Origin: Lapidilactobacillus bayanensis
GTDB taxonomy: Bacteria; Bacillota; Bacilli; Lactobacillales; Lactobacillaceae
Assembly: GCF_003946695.1 (NCBI RefSeq)
Contig: NZ_RHOX01000010.1
Coordinates: forward strand, 1 to 64,000
Length of the DNA: 64,000 nt
Reading direction: 5' to 3'
Below the pieces are notes generated by a model that saw only the letters and a program-made list of their open reading frames with translations, searched no databases and was not told the origin of the DNA. Position 1 is the first letter of the stretch. Every line of letters begins with the position of its first letter. The position numbers and the translations under genes are program-made. This document shows, one piece after another, positions 55,382 to 63,508 of this stretch.

Positions 55382-55921
55382 ATGGAGACAATCATTATGA
55401 GCTTTCAGCCCCAAGTATTTCCTGCACTATGCAGCGGAATTAAGGGCTTTGAATATCGTCCACGATTTCCAGAGAATCAGGTTATTGTCTATCTTTATTT
55501 GTCCGCGCCGATTAAAGCGATTGTCGGCAGAATGTTAGTTTCAGAACGACTTGAGCTAAGTCAATTGACGACACAACTGGCAGGCAATGAACAGGGGATA
55601 ATTAGAATTCAACAACACGAAGCTGAAGGTGCGAGGTTCGCCATACCGATCGAAAAAATTGAAATATTCGCCGAAACTGTTAGCCTGATACAGGCTAAGG
55701 AAATAACTGGTCGTTTCTTTGCACCGCAATCCTACTGTTATTTAAAGCAAACGAACCCATTATTTAAACTGCTCAAACTTCGCCCAATCCAGAAGGAAAT
55801 CGTAATTGATCCGGTCGTACGCCAAAAGTATCTCGGCTATTTTTGCGACGAAATTTATCAACTTCCGAATTTCACAGACAACACATCCGCATTATTAGGA
55901 ACACATATTCTTAGCATTTAA
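55382..55921 (+). CDS. ASCH/PUA-like domain protein
   Basis: The N-terminal half resembles the ASCH fold: MSFQPQVFPALCSGIKGFEY, then RFPENQVIVYLYLSAPIKAI and VGRMLV, the usual sequence of a first strand, helix ending in a KxxEFR-like motif and the SxPxKxIVG strand. ASCH domains bind RNA or nucleotides. The C-terminal half is not recognised. ATG 55382 has GGAGG five bases upstream; the in-frame ATG at 55397 also has GGAG and fits the domain start, so 174 or 179 residues. It sits alone in an accessory stretch. Confidence 0.6.
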   Translation: METIIMSFQPQVFPALCSGIKGFEYRPRFPENQVIVYLYLSAPIKAIVGRMLVSERLELSQLTTQLAGNEQGIIRIQQHEAEGARFAIPIEKIEIFAETVSLIQAKEITGRFFAPQSYCYLKQTNPLFKLLKLRPIQKEIVIDPVVRQKYLGYFCDEIYQLPNFTDNTSALLGTHILSI

Positions 55922-56236
55922 ACACGCTTGGTAACAAGTGCACTCCCTGACAATAGATTGTTGATAACAAAGGCACTGTTTATTTTACGGATGATGTGAG
56001 GAGTTCGCTATTATTAGACTGTTTGGCTAACGATTCATTTAGTATTGATATAAGCCCCCATCTTACCATCAACTGAAATACATTATACAAATATTTTAAG
56101 GCCATTTTAAATACTAAGATAAACCAACATTATTTAATAAGTGATGAAATCATCCTTCTTTTGTCTCTACGAACTAATTAGACAGACTATAAAGGAATAA
56201 CATAAAACGAACTAGAACATTTTAGGAGACATCATT
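55922..56236. other. Intergenic stretch without recognisable gene
   Basis: I see no coding frame, strong hairpin or repeat in these 315 bases other than TAGGAGA ahead of the lipoprotein gene. Confidence 0.6.
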
Positions 56237-57118
56237 ATGAAAAAGTGGCTTACCGTAATAGTTTTACTTCTATCGATCATGACCTTGTCTGGTTGCAATA
56301 ACGATAAAGATATAAAATCTAGCACAAGTAGCCGTGTTAGTTCTAAAAAGAAAATTGGTAAGTCACTTAAAATTGCACAACAGGATACCAACGCATTATT
56401 CGATAATGATAGTCATACAAAGCTACTAAGAGGGGCATCGTCATCTGATACAATTAAACTTGTTGAACAAGAAGTAAAAGAGCTTAAAGACTCAAAAGAA
56501 AAGAATAAATTACTGACTGATATTGAACATGCCAAGAAACTGTGGGTGCCACTTGCAAAGGATGCTGAAAAGTTTGGTGCATATCAACCGTCTAAAAAAA
56601 CTGATGAACAAAAGAAGTTAGAAGCCGAGGAAGCAGCAGCAAGTTCAAATAAAGCAACAACAGAAGCAGCGGTAAACTCAAGTAAAGCATCCTCTCAAGC
56701 TGCTTCCAAGTCAGCAATCAGTTTAAGAAAAGCACAATCAGACTATAAATCAGAGGTTATTGAAAACATACAAAGAATACATAAACGCATAGATGGCGTT
56801 GATGGAATAATTTTTGAAGCACTGAATTTATTTAGACGGCCGGGTACAGGTAAAAAGCCACTAAAAAAATCACTTGCTAAAATAAATTTAGCCATTGATG
56901 AGTGCAAAAACGCTCATATTACATCCAGTGAATTAGCTAATGATAAAGTTCTCATCACTAATATTAATCGGTTTCTAGAGTTATCAATTTATGAATTAAA
57001 ATCAACTAAACAATTTCTTGAAAATAGTCTTTATGGAACTGACATCATCACAAACAGTATGACAGATGAACAAAATCATAATGAGCGATTAAAACTATAT
57101 GAAACAATCTCTAAGTAG
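56237..57118 (+). CDS. Hypothetical lipoprotein with Ala/Ser-rich coiled region
   Basis: The signal peptide ends at the lipobox TLSGCN (Cys20), followed by a Ser/Lys linker. Residues 45-105 are helical and charged, 120-165 are a low-complexity Ala/Ser/Glu/Lys stretch likely to form a coiled coil, and 170-290 are helical. No known domain is recognised. TTTTAGGAGA precedes ATG 56237. It has higher A+T and a different composition from the catabolic genes, in keeping with the accessory region around it. Confidence 0.75.
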   Translation: MKKWLTVIVLLLSIMTLSGCNNDKDIKSSTSSRVSSKKKIGKSLKIAQQDTNALFDNDSHTKLLRGASSSDTIKLVEQEVKELKDSKEKNKLLTDIEHAKKLWVPLAKDAEKFGAYQPSKKTDEQKKLEAEEAAASSNKATTEAAVNSSKASSQAASKSAISLRKAQSDYKSEVIENIQRIHKRIDGVDGIIFEALNLFRRPGTGKKPLKKSLAKINLAIDECKNAHITSSELANDKVLITNINRFLELSIYELKSTKQFLENSLYGTDIITNSMTDEQNHNERLKLYETISK

Positions 57119-57822
57119 AAACTATCAGTATGGCAATTGAATAAAACTTATTATCAATTATTTCAGAAAGTAGCAATAATAAAAAAGTGTTTTATAAACG
57201 AGATTGGGTTAAAGTTCATGATTGAAATAACCTCATTTTTTAACTAATTTAATAAATCTAGTAAAGTGTGTCACATCAGGCGCTAGTAATATCTCTCCAA
57301 AAGTGCGTAAATGAGGAGATATCTTGAAAGAATAACAAATAGCTGCCCGTTATGTTGCTTTTAGGGAGATATGCTAAAACACATCATCCGCAGTAAATAC
57401 TTGTTCAAACTTATAGTGCTAACTGACATGTCAGTTAGCATAAAAAAGCTAAAAAAATACACTACCCAAAATTTGAGCAGTGATATTATATACTTCGACA
57501 GGCTTTAGTTCATTTAATAATATGTTTTCGTGATTACCATTTCGTACTTTTCAATGACAATCAAGGCAACAAAAAAACCAGCAACCACGGTGTTTTAACA
57601 CTGCGTGATCACTGGTTAATGTCATTTGATGGGTGGTCAGGGGTTTGAGTACACATATAGCATAACCGCCTATATACCAGCATTTACATGGCATTAGGTG
57701 ATGCAATTTTAAACAGTGACGGTTACTTTGACGGTCATATTCAAAAATTAAGCTATTTTGACGGGCGCGCATGTCACTATTCAAGTTAAACTGGATAGTG
57801 TTTTTGTTTGTTTTTTAAGTTG
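57119..57822. repeat. Gene-poor stretch with hairpin remnant (copy 2 of two)
   Basis: At 57570-57650 is the second copy of the hairpin described at 55028-55110: AACCAGCAACCACGGTGTTTTAACACTGCGTGATCACTGGTT, a near-perfect inverted repeat (described in parts: AACCAG/CTGGTT outer, GTGTT/AACAC inner) with A-runs before it that make a minus-strand terminator. Frames across the stretch are short and contain no recognisable domain, so I do not call a gene. Confidence 0.4.
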
Positions 57823-57823
57823 T

Positions 57824-57854
57824 TTTACATAAGTCATTACTAGCATGATATACT
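57824..57854 (+). promoter_or_regulatory. Promoter of the Fst-type toxin mRNA
   Basis: TTTACA (57824-57829) and TATACT (57849-57854) are 19 bases apart, slightly long, ahead of a leader of about 32 bases. Confidence 0.55.
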
Positions 57855-57892
57855 TTTGATTGGCAACCTGCCCTCTAAGGGGGTGTTAACCT

Positions 57893-57982
57893 ATGGATAA
57901 ACTCGTTTCTTTAATTATCGCCCCGCTAGTAGTGGGAATAGCAATCTCGCTATTCAATGATTGGTTAGATCATCGCCGATAA
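57893..57982 (+). CDS. fst: Fst-family type I toxin, 29 residues
   Basis: The tiny protein begins MDKLVSLIIAPLVVGIA and ends with a charged tail DHRR. It shares the IIAP membrane-helix motif and overall plan with the pAD1 Fst toxin and its lactobacillar relatives, which damage the membrane when not repressed. The mRNA leader has the GGCAACCTGCC/GGTTGCC pair of complementary segments around the gene and a terminator at 58038-58068. A complete antisense antitoxin RNA is encoded downstream. The short size explains why routine gene finding misses it. Confidence 0.88.
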   Translation: MDKLVSLIIAPLVVGIAISLFNDWLDHRR

Positions 57983-58029
57983 TTAAAAGGTTGCCCTAAC
58001 CACACACGCTTGTAGTCGCAACAAGTGTA

Positions 58030-58138
58030 TAAAAAAGGCCTAACCTACTCGCAATAGGTTGGGCTTTTGTGTTACCTATGGACTTTTCTCGTTTCTTTAT
58101 CGCATACATAGTATAACACGGGGTAAAACTAACTTCAA
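58030..58138 (-). ncRNA. Antisense antitoxin RNA (RNA II type) of the Fst module
   Basis: A minus-strand promoter TTGAAG (58138-58133), 17 bases, TATACT (58115-58110) would start RNA near 58103. The RNA covers 58069-58103, a diverged direct copy of the toxin translation-start region 57883-57921 (GTGTTAACCTATGGA versus GTGTTACCTATGGA, and CTCGTTTCTTTA in both), so it can pair with the toxin ribosome site. It ends at the shared hairpin GCCTAACCTA/TAGGTTGGGC (58038-58064). This is the layout of the pAD1 par locus. Confidence 0.8.
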
Positions 58139-58139
58139 A

Positions 58140-59049
58140 ATATTCTAGCTTATTCGGCGATGAAACAATTTGGGCAACCCAAAAATCAATGTCTGAACTA
58201 TGTGGTTATTACAAAAAGTGTAACAGCCACTCAACACGGTGCATCAGTCCTTAACGGTGTAATAATTGCGCCTTAAGCTTGTGTATGACGCGTTCCAGTA
58301 CACATTAATATAATTATACTACTCGTAAAACGGGGCACTTATATCAATGCTGAGTGATCCGAATAACGCATTTTAGAAAGGTTTATCTAGTTGTAGCCCC
58401 CTAGGGTAAAAGTTTCAAAATACGACTTTTTTATAAGGTTACGGCTATGAGTGTGCTCCTCCGCTAGTCAAGTGTACGGGGGGTAACTTTGAATATATAA
58501 CTACTAAAATGATGCTAACCTGCCGTGAAAGGTGTATTAGTCTTTAATCTTGATAGCAGGGCTAAATAAGACAAAATAGCTTGCTTAATACTATCTGTTT
58601 TATCGGCACACTTTAGCTAGCATATAGATCGAATTAAATATTACTCAAAAGCATCACACTGTATTAATGCTTGCTGTAATAACATTAAGTGTTCTTAATT
58701 AATTTTATTTTGGGAATTTTAAACAGAGAAAACCTCAGGCCGTTTAAAAAAATTTCTTACCCCCAGCCCCCTAATAACAACGGGGTATGGTATAACGCGA
58801 TACATAACGGCTAGGGTGTGGCTAACTATTGCTGATCGTTTGCGTTACTACTGATTACTTGATCGCTTAGACAGTCGTTGAGTATTGCTCGTTTTATGGT
58901 TGTATCTGTTATTACTGTTATTGATATTAATAGTTGCTTGCATCGCTTTGTTAGTTGATTAAGTTAGCTTCGCTTTCAATGGTTTAGTTAGTTAGTTGGT
59001 TCAACTATTTACCTCACTATGATTAACTACATGTTATATACATCTATCT
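58140..59049. other. Gene-free stretch at the inner end of the island
   Basis: About 900 bases without a convincing gene on either strand. The sequence has scattered GC-rich patches (such as CCCCCAGCCCCCTA near 58762) in an A+T-rich background and many short stops. It probably represents eroded island DNA between the toxin module and the replication genes; an attachment site may lie here but I cannot identify it. Confidence 0.5.
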
Positions 59050-59121
59050 CTATATATACTTATCAAGCTTAGGGTAGTCTCTAAGCAATTTTTTAACGTG
59101 GTTATAAATAGCTTTGTCCAT
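59050..59121 (-). pseudogene. 23-codon frame, apparently a truncated phage-type regulator
   Basis: ATG 59121 has GGAG eight bases upstream and encodes MDKAIYNHVKKLLRDYP and six more residues before TAG. The KKLLRDYPKLDKYI-type segment resembles the N-terminus of phage late-gene regulators of the RinA/ArpU kind; the rest of such a protein is absent. It lies just downstream of the winged-helix gene. It may be a remnant or a genuine small protein. Confidence 0.4.
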
Positions 59122-59178
59122 TATCATCACTCCAATTTAAACTAAAACAGCCACGCTATTGAACGTGTGCTCTTTTAT

Positions 59179-59484
59179 TTATAGCGCGATGCTATCAACT
59201 TTATCAATTCGCTTTAACATTTCAATACTCTGTTTCCTAAGACTAGACAGTGCTTGTTTGCGTTCCGTTTCATTAGTGATGATAAAGTAACCATGCTTGC
59301 CATCACTTCGCAGGCCACCAATAGGGATATTGTAACGATCAATTAATAGGGCGATGTCTTTATATACTGCTCTCTTATCAATTCCAATTACTTGGCTGAT
59401 TTCATTAGCTGTTATTAGTCGTTCGTTACCGCGTGGCAATAGATGTAATACTCTGTTTAATTCGTCGTTTGCTATTGTGTTCAT
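59179..59484 (-). CDS. Winged-helix DNA-binding protein of the island
   Basis: The 101-residue protein has an HTH_11/DeoR-like fold: RLITANEISQVIGIDKRAVYKDIALLIDRY near residues 22-52, described here in parts as ITANEISQVIGI then RAVYKDIALL, followed by a wing GGLRSDGKHGYFI. A helical tail with KRKQ-type residues ends it. It is the last intact gene on the island's minus strand, after the candidate origin. The role could be replication or transcription control; unknown. Confidence 0.65.
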   Translation of the reverse strand: MNTIANDELNRVLHLLPRGNERLITANEISQVIGIDKRAVYKDIALLIDRYNIPIGGLRSDGKHGYFIITNETERKQALSSLRKQSIEMLKRIDKVDSIAL

Positions 59485-59554
59485 GTATAATTCAATCTCC
59501 TTCTTATAGGCTGTTAATTTTTGTTTGTCCTGTCTGTATAAAAGTTTAAAAACA

Positions 59555-59740
59555 ACCCGTGTAAGTGTGTAACGTGCGTAAACGTTGATACATAAGGGTT
59601 TTTACCTGTGTAAGATTAAACCTACCTGTGTAGAAATAAATGCTCTTACACTGGTCAACACAGGTGTTACACACGTAACTAAGTTCTGTAACCGTTGATA
59701 CTATTGATATTACACACCTTACACAGGTTACACGGGTTAA
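59555..59740. other. Candidate island replication origin with iterons
   Basis: The non-coding stretch downstream of the helicase gene holds many copies of a 9-10-base unit in both orientations: CCGTGTAAG (59558), CCTGTGTAAG (59605), CCTGTGTAG (59624), ACACAGGTG (59658), TTACACACG, and TTACACAGGTTACACGGG (59719 on). AACGTTGATAC (59581) and ACCGTTGATAC (59691) frame it. Phage-satellite origins usually lie next to the primase/helicase genes and carry such repeats. Confidence 0.6.
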
Positions 59741-59752
59741 TATATAAAGGTA

Positions 59753-61168
59753 TTAGGTATTGCTTCTTACATATCCGCGTTGGCGATGTCTGTTAATGCT
59801 AACGTTGCCGTTTGCCTCCCAACCTGGCATATTATCCATAATGAGTTTGACGTGCTTCGCTTCTGCATTAGTACGCCCGCTAAGATACCTATCAGGCGAT
59901 TTATCAAACACAACCGCTAGTATTTCACGGTAACTAGTTTTTTGAAGTGGCATCTTTGTTTTGTCGTACTTGTCACTTAATTCATGAGCTAGGTCGCCTT
60001 TATCATAGGCAATATAACTATGCTTTAGGCTGTCTGACAGTTCGTCCCAATTAGTGGGGACTTCTGTATTAAGATAGCGTTCAATAGTATCTTTCAACGG
60101 ATCAATAATTTTAGCTTCTTCTTGATACTGTTTGCCTGTTTCAATGGTTTTTTTATCCAGGTATAGCGGTTCGTTGTTGTCAAACCAACTCTTAGCTTCT
60201 GCAATGACTTGAAGTATTTCATTATCATCAACGTTTAAAGCGTCTTTAATTGGCGATGTTACCCCGCATTTAATCGGATAAAAGCGCCGTTCCCCTGTAG
60301 CATCTTTTAAATAATCGGTCTGATTGGTTGTACCGATAAATACGCATTTTCTAGGGTGTGGTGTTGAGAAACGTCCATATGAACCGCGGTACTTATCTAC
60401 GCCAGCGCTAATAAAATTCTTCATGTTCTCAACGTCTGTTTTTTTCATCGCCGATAACTCAGCAATTTCAATAATTAAACTGTCTTGTAATTGCTGATAA
60501 TCATCTTTATTAGTGCCAAGACCTTTTACGCTATCATTGAATTTATCAGGAAACAGGTTCTTAATGGCTGTACTTTTACCTATGCCTTGCTTGCCCTCTA
60601 GGATAGGGACAAGTTCAAACTTAATTCCCGGACGATAAACACGGGCAATCATACCTGTTAACCACGTTTTAGTTACCGACCGTGTATAGGCGTTGTCCTC
60701 TGCCCCTAAATAATCAATAAAGTAACGGCTAGCACGTTTCACGCCATCCCATTTAACACTTTCGATACGTGCTTTAACGGGGTTTACGGCATGCTTTAAA
60801 GCAATATTTATTACAGCATCAGATATATTATCTTTGCTAAATAATACGTTTTTGCTTTTTTCTAGATAGCCCCTAAGTAGAGCGATGTCGTTATCGCCCC
60901 AAAAGCCTTTTTTAAAATGTAAATCTGGAATATCTTTAGTTTTTATTATCTGATCTGAAAACTCATCATATGACAATAGCTCTTTTAATTTACTGTCAGT
61001 TTCGATAAATATTTCTACATTAAGGATAGAGTTTGAATTAACACCGCCGTTAGCGTTGGCTCTAATACCGTTCGGTAGGGCGGTACTATTATCCATTGTT
61101 ACAATGTTATTGCGCTTTTTGATAGCTTCGTCCGTATCTTTAATTGTCCGTTCTAGTTCGCCGTTCAA
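59753..61168 (-). CDS. VapE/VirE-family replication helicase
   Basis: The 471-residue protein has a P-loop ATPase of the virulence-associated-E type: Walker A LEGKQGIGKSTAIKNLF near residue 187, Walker B-like LIIEIAELSAMKK near 232, the sensor region FIGTTNQTDYLKD near 273 and GERRFYPI. Such proteins act as replicative helicases in phages and satellites. It starts with TTG at 61168 overlapping the primase stop (TTGA), so the two are coupled. Confidence 0.9.
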   Translation of the reverse strand: MNGELERTIKDTDEAIKKRNNIVTMDNSTALPNGIRANANGGVNSNSILNVEIFIETDSKLKELLSYDEFSDQIIKTKDIPDLHFKKGFWGDNDIALLRGYLEKSKNVLFSKDNISDAVINIALKHAVNPVKARIESVKWDGVKRASRYFIDYLGAEDNAYTRSVTKTWLTGMIARVYRPGIKFELVPILEGKQGIGKSTAIKNLFPDKFNDSVKGLGTNKDDYQQLQDSLIIEIAELSAMKKTDVENMKNFISAGVDKYRGSYGRFSTPHPRKCVFIGTTNQTDYLKDATGERRFYPIKCGVTSPIKDALNVDDNEILQVIAEAKSWFDNNEPLYLDKKTIETGKQYQEEAKIIDPLKDTIERYLNTEVPTNWDELSDSLKHSYIAYDKGDLAHELSDKYDKTKMPLQKTSYREILAVVFDKSPDRYLSGRTNAEAKHVKLIMDNMPGWEANGNVSINRHRQRGYVRSNT

Positions 61169-62040
61169 CCTGTCGCCCCCTTCGCTTGTTCTTTTTTAGC
61201 GATATTGGTAAAGATGCTTATAACGTCGCGCTCTGGTAAAGGTGGCTCACAATAGTTATTTTTGATAGATAATAACTCATAAACCATACGCGAATTTATC
61301 CCAGCTCTAAACAACTTGCCACAATAGCTAGTTAGGGCGGTGTGGCGTTGTCCGTCTGTAATAGGTGTATTAGTTTCATTAATCACTCTTGCTGTGTAGT
61401 TTCTAGTTGGTCGGTTACTGGTGATAAAGCTTTTTGTTGGTTGTGGCTTAATGTCCTTACATAATTCTAGCGTCTTATCTATAGCTAGTGGCTTCCCTTC
61501 GTGCATCAGATAGCCTTTATTAGTCAAGTTCGCGCTGTAACGGTTGATAATTGGTAAACCGAATACTTGAGCCCATGCCTTAGCGCCTGTATCTAGTGGT
61601 AAATGCTTGGCAAAATAAGAATATAGTTGTTCGTACTCACTAGCATTGAATGAACGATCAACGGCTAATATCAATCGATAACGCGCGCCTTTGAAACCAT
61701 AACTAATACTTGGATAACGAATAAACGCGGTATTTCTAAAGACGTTATCGAACGTTGTTAATAGGGCTTGCTCGTTGTCCGTTTCATCAAAATCTAAAGC
61801 TAGGACTGATCGAGTTAATAGATTGTCATTGCTACGAGTTAGATTAGCCATATCACCAGCGATGAAATACTTAGCTTTAGTCTGCTTAAATATCTCAATA
61901 GCATTGCCTGTATGAGTGCTCGTTGCGTTCTGCGGACTAATGCTCTTAATGAAATTAAAATCATCTAAAGTAGCGTTATGTTGAGTTTCTTTCACGCTTA
62001 TTAGTTGGTTAGTGTGAAGCCCTGTCTGACCGTAAATCAT
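61165..62040 (-). CDS. Primase-like protein of the island
   Basis: The 291-residue protein resembles the primase N-terminal region of satellite and plasmid replicons: RSVLALDFDETDN near 77 (acidic active-site pair), YGFKGARYRLILAVD near 107, AWAQVFGLPI near 150, and a C-terminal helical domain (GQRHTALTSYCGKLFRAGIN) like PriCT. The ATG at 62040 overlaps the preceding stop (ATGA). Together with the VapE-like helicase it forms the replication pair acting at the downstream iterons. Confidence 0.8.
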   Translation of the reverse strand: MIYGQTGLHTNQLISVKETQHNATLDDFNFIKSISPQNATSTHTGNAIEIFKQTKAKYFIAGDMANLTRSNDNLLTRSVLALDFDETDNEQALLTTFDNVFRNTAFIRYPSISYGFKGARYRLILAVDRSFNASEYEQLYSYFAKHLPLDTGAKAWAQVFGLPIINRYSANLTNKGYLMHEGKPLAIDKTLELCKDIKPQPTKSFITSNRPTRNYTARVINETNTPITDGQRHTALTSYCGKLFRAGINSRMVYELLSIKNNYCEPPLPERDVISIFTNIAKKEQAKGATG

Positions 62041-62297
62041 TGGGCATTTTCCAATCGCTTAATCTGGTCGTTTAACTTCTCTGTTGCAATATCTATAAGC
62101 ACGATCCATTTATCATAATCACGATAAATTTCGTAAGCTAAAAGAAAAACCTCTGATTGAGTGGCTTCTTTAACAGTATCTGTTTTTGGCTGTGCTCGAT
62201 CTAAATTATCTGAAAGTACTAATAATAAATTTCTTGCTTGTTCGATGTTATAAGTGATCTCGCCTAATTCGGTAATATCTAATTTCTCTTTAGTCAT
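62037..62297 (-). CDS. Small island protein, unknown
   Basis: This 86-residue acidic, largely helical protein (MTKEKLDITELGEITYNIEQ) has no recognised domain. GAGGAG precedes ATG 62297 and its stop overlaps the primase start, so it is part of the replication operon. Short helical proteins at this position are common in satellites and phages. Confidence 0.65.
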   Translation of the reverse strand: MTKEKLDITELGEITYNIEQARNLLLVLSDNLDRAQPKTDTVKEATQSEVFLLAYEIYRDYDKWIVLIDIATEKLNDQIKRLENAQ

Positions 62298-62336
62298 GAT
62301 TGTTAATCTCCTCTTTATTAATTAGTAAAAATACTG

Positions 62337-62423
62337 TATAATAAAGGCAATAAACAGCTATATAAAGCCGTTTTCTGTATATCCGTTGTGGTCTGCTAGG
62401 ACTAAATGCAACGGCTATTTTTT
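62337..62423 (+). ncRNA. Possible opposing small RNA with attenuator-like structure
   Basis: TATAAT at 62337-62342 could start a plus-strand RNA of about 75 bases. Two alternative 5' arms, AGCCGTT (62366-62372) and CCGTTG (62383-62388), compete for the same 3' arm CAACGGCT (62409-62416), which is followed by ATTTTTTTG. The RNA runs against the island operon in the gap between the genes at 62451 and 62297. No good -35 box is seen. Confidence 0.4.
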
Positions 62424-62450
62424 TGCCCTTATTCATAATTAAAAGCATCG

Positions 62451-62675
62451 CTAGTTCCTTGTATCTGGTAGCAACTTCATAACTAAATCGCCATAAGTTT
62501 CAGTATCACTTAATTCATTGATTGCTATTTCCGCTAAGTCTCTAGCGTGTTCTAACGTTATATTTTCAGTACCTCGATAAAGACCAGCAATATTACATAG
62601 AATCTCTATAACGGTTACTAGTGGTTCTATTGGTTCGTCATCTTCTTTAATAAAAAAACGATTAGTATTATCCAT
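62451..62675 (-). CDS. Small acidic island protein, unknown
   Basis: This 74-residue protein (MDNTNRFFIKEDDEPIEPLV) is acidic and helical with no recognised domain. TAGGAGAG precedes the ATG at 62675. It lies between the excisionase-like gene and the replication genes, in the same orientation. Confidence 0.6.
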   Translation of the reverse strand: MDNTNRFFIKEDDEPIEPLVTVIEILCNIAGLYRGTENITLEHARDLAEIAINELSDTETYGDLVMKLLPDTRN

Positions 62676-62715
62676 AATGTTTGCTCTCCTAATTAATATG
62701 CGCGCCCGCCAGCGT

Positions 62716-62982
62716 CTAAATTTCGTTTTCTTTGCAATACTGATCTAAAGTAGCCTTTGAATAACGGCTTATACCGTCTAGGCTTACTACTGGAATATTA
62801 AGCTGTTTAAAAGTCTTAACACTCACATGTAAGTAGTCGCTCGCTTGTCCTTGGTTCATATAGGGCGGATAGCTTTGCGCCTGTACTAACGCATCAAAAG
62901 CCTTTTTTGCTGATGAAATAAACATTTCTGTGATCTCTGTTGATGCTTCATCGGGAATAGCTATTTTTAACTCGCTTGCCAT
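62716..62982 (-). CDS. Excisionase/AlpA-type helix-turn-helix protein
   Basis: The 88-residue protein has a C-terminal MerR-like excisionase domain: PPYMNQGQASDYLHVSVKTF near residue 38, then SRYSKATLDQYCKEN. In phage satellites a gene here directs excision and activates the operon. The ribosome site AAAGGAGGTGA is very strong. Confidence 0.8.
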   Translation of the reverse strand: MASELKIAIPDEASTEITEMFISSAKKAFDALVQAQSYPPYMNQGQASDYLHVSVKTFKQLNIPVVSLDGISRYSKATLDQYCKENEI

Positions 62983-62995
62983 TTTCTCACCTCCT

Positions 62996-63127
62996 TTAAA
63001 GTCCTGTGATTGATACTGACCATAGCCAAACGCTTAAAACGGCGATGAGCAATGAACTAAAAGCAATAATAATTAAATCAGCATCTAATCCGTTACCTAA
63101 GCCAAAATATTCTTTAATGTGTTGCAT
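62996..63127 (-). CDS. 43-residue single-span membrane peptide
   Basis: The frame starts at ATG 63127 (MQHIKEYFGLGNGLDADL), then has one hydrophobic helix of about 21 residues and a short tail ending ITGL. GAAAGGGTG precedes the start. It ends 13 bases before the start of the excisionase-like gene, in the same orientation. A real gene is likely given the ribosome site, hydrophobic pattern and tight packing. Function unknown. Confidence 0.55.
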   Translation of the reverse strand: MQHIKEYFGLGNGLDADLIIIAFSSLLIAVLSVWLWSVSITGL

Positions 63128-63152
63128 GATTAGCACCCTTTCTTTCTATGGA

Positions 63153-63374
63153 CTATTTCTGTACATTGCTACCAAAAAAAATTTCGTCAATACTAACAGG
63201 ACCATTAATTCTATTTGAAATAATTTCTTTAATAGTCACTTTTTCATCATCGCTGAAAGAAACTCGTCCTTGCTCCTTTGCTTGATAAGATGAGAGATTC
63301 ATATTAGCTAAACTAGACAATTCTTTTTGAGTTAGTCCAGCAAATTGACGATAGCGTTTGATGCTTAAAATCAT
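63153..63374 (-). CDS. Cro-like XRE helix-turn-helix protein
   Basis: This 73-residue protein has an XRE domain (KRYRQFAGLTQKELSSLANM, then LSSYQAKEQGRVSFS). AAGGAAGGTG precedes ATG 63374. It is divergent from the CI-like gene at 63509, the classic lysis/lysogeny-type arrangement, and is the first gene of the leftward island operon. Confidence 0.85.
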   Translation of the reverse strand: MILSIKRYRQFAGLTQKELSSLANMNLSSYQAKEQGRVSFSDDEKVTIKEIISNRINGPVSIDEIFFGSNVQK

Positions 63375-63508
63375 TTTTGCACCTTCCTTTTTAAAATGTA
63401 CTTTCGATGTACGTTATCATAATACACAAAACTAATTGTAAAATCAAATGTAACTATGTACTTTTTCAGGACTTTGTAATAACATACTGATGAAAGGCGG
63501 TGTGATTA
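63375..63508. promoter_or_regulatory. Divergent switch region of the island
   Basis: TGTAC-containing repeats occur at 63397-63412 (TGTACTTTCGATGTAC) and 63457-63464 (ATGTACTT). They are candidate operators of the Cro/CI-like pair. A minus-strand TATGAT box is near 63418-63423. Confidence 0.5.

Noticed and set aside
57551-57784. A 77-codon minus-strand frame reading through the hairpin remnant
   Set aside because: Cys/His-rich product with no domain; it crosses an inverted repeat and lacks a ribosome site.
62290-62436. A 48-codon minus-strand frame starting MNKGKKIAVAF
   Set aside because: No ribosome binding site, and it runs through the hairpin and promoter-like sequence; composition looks non-coding.
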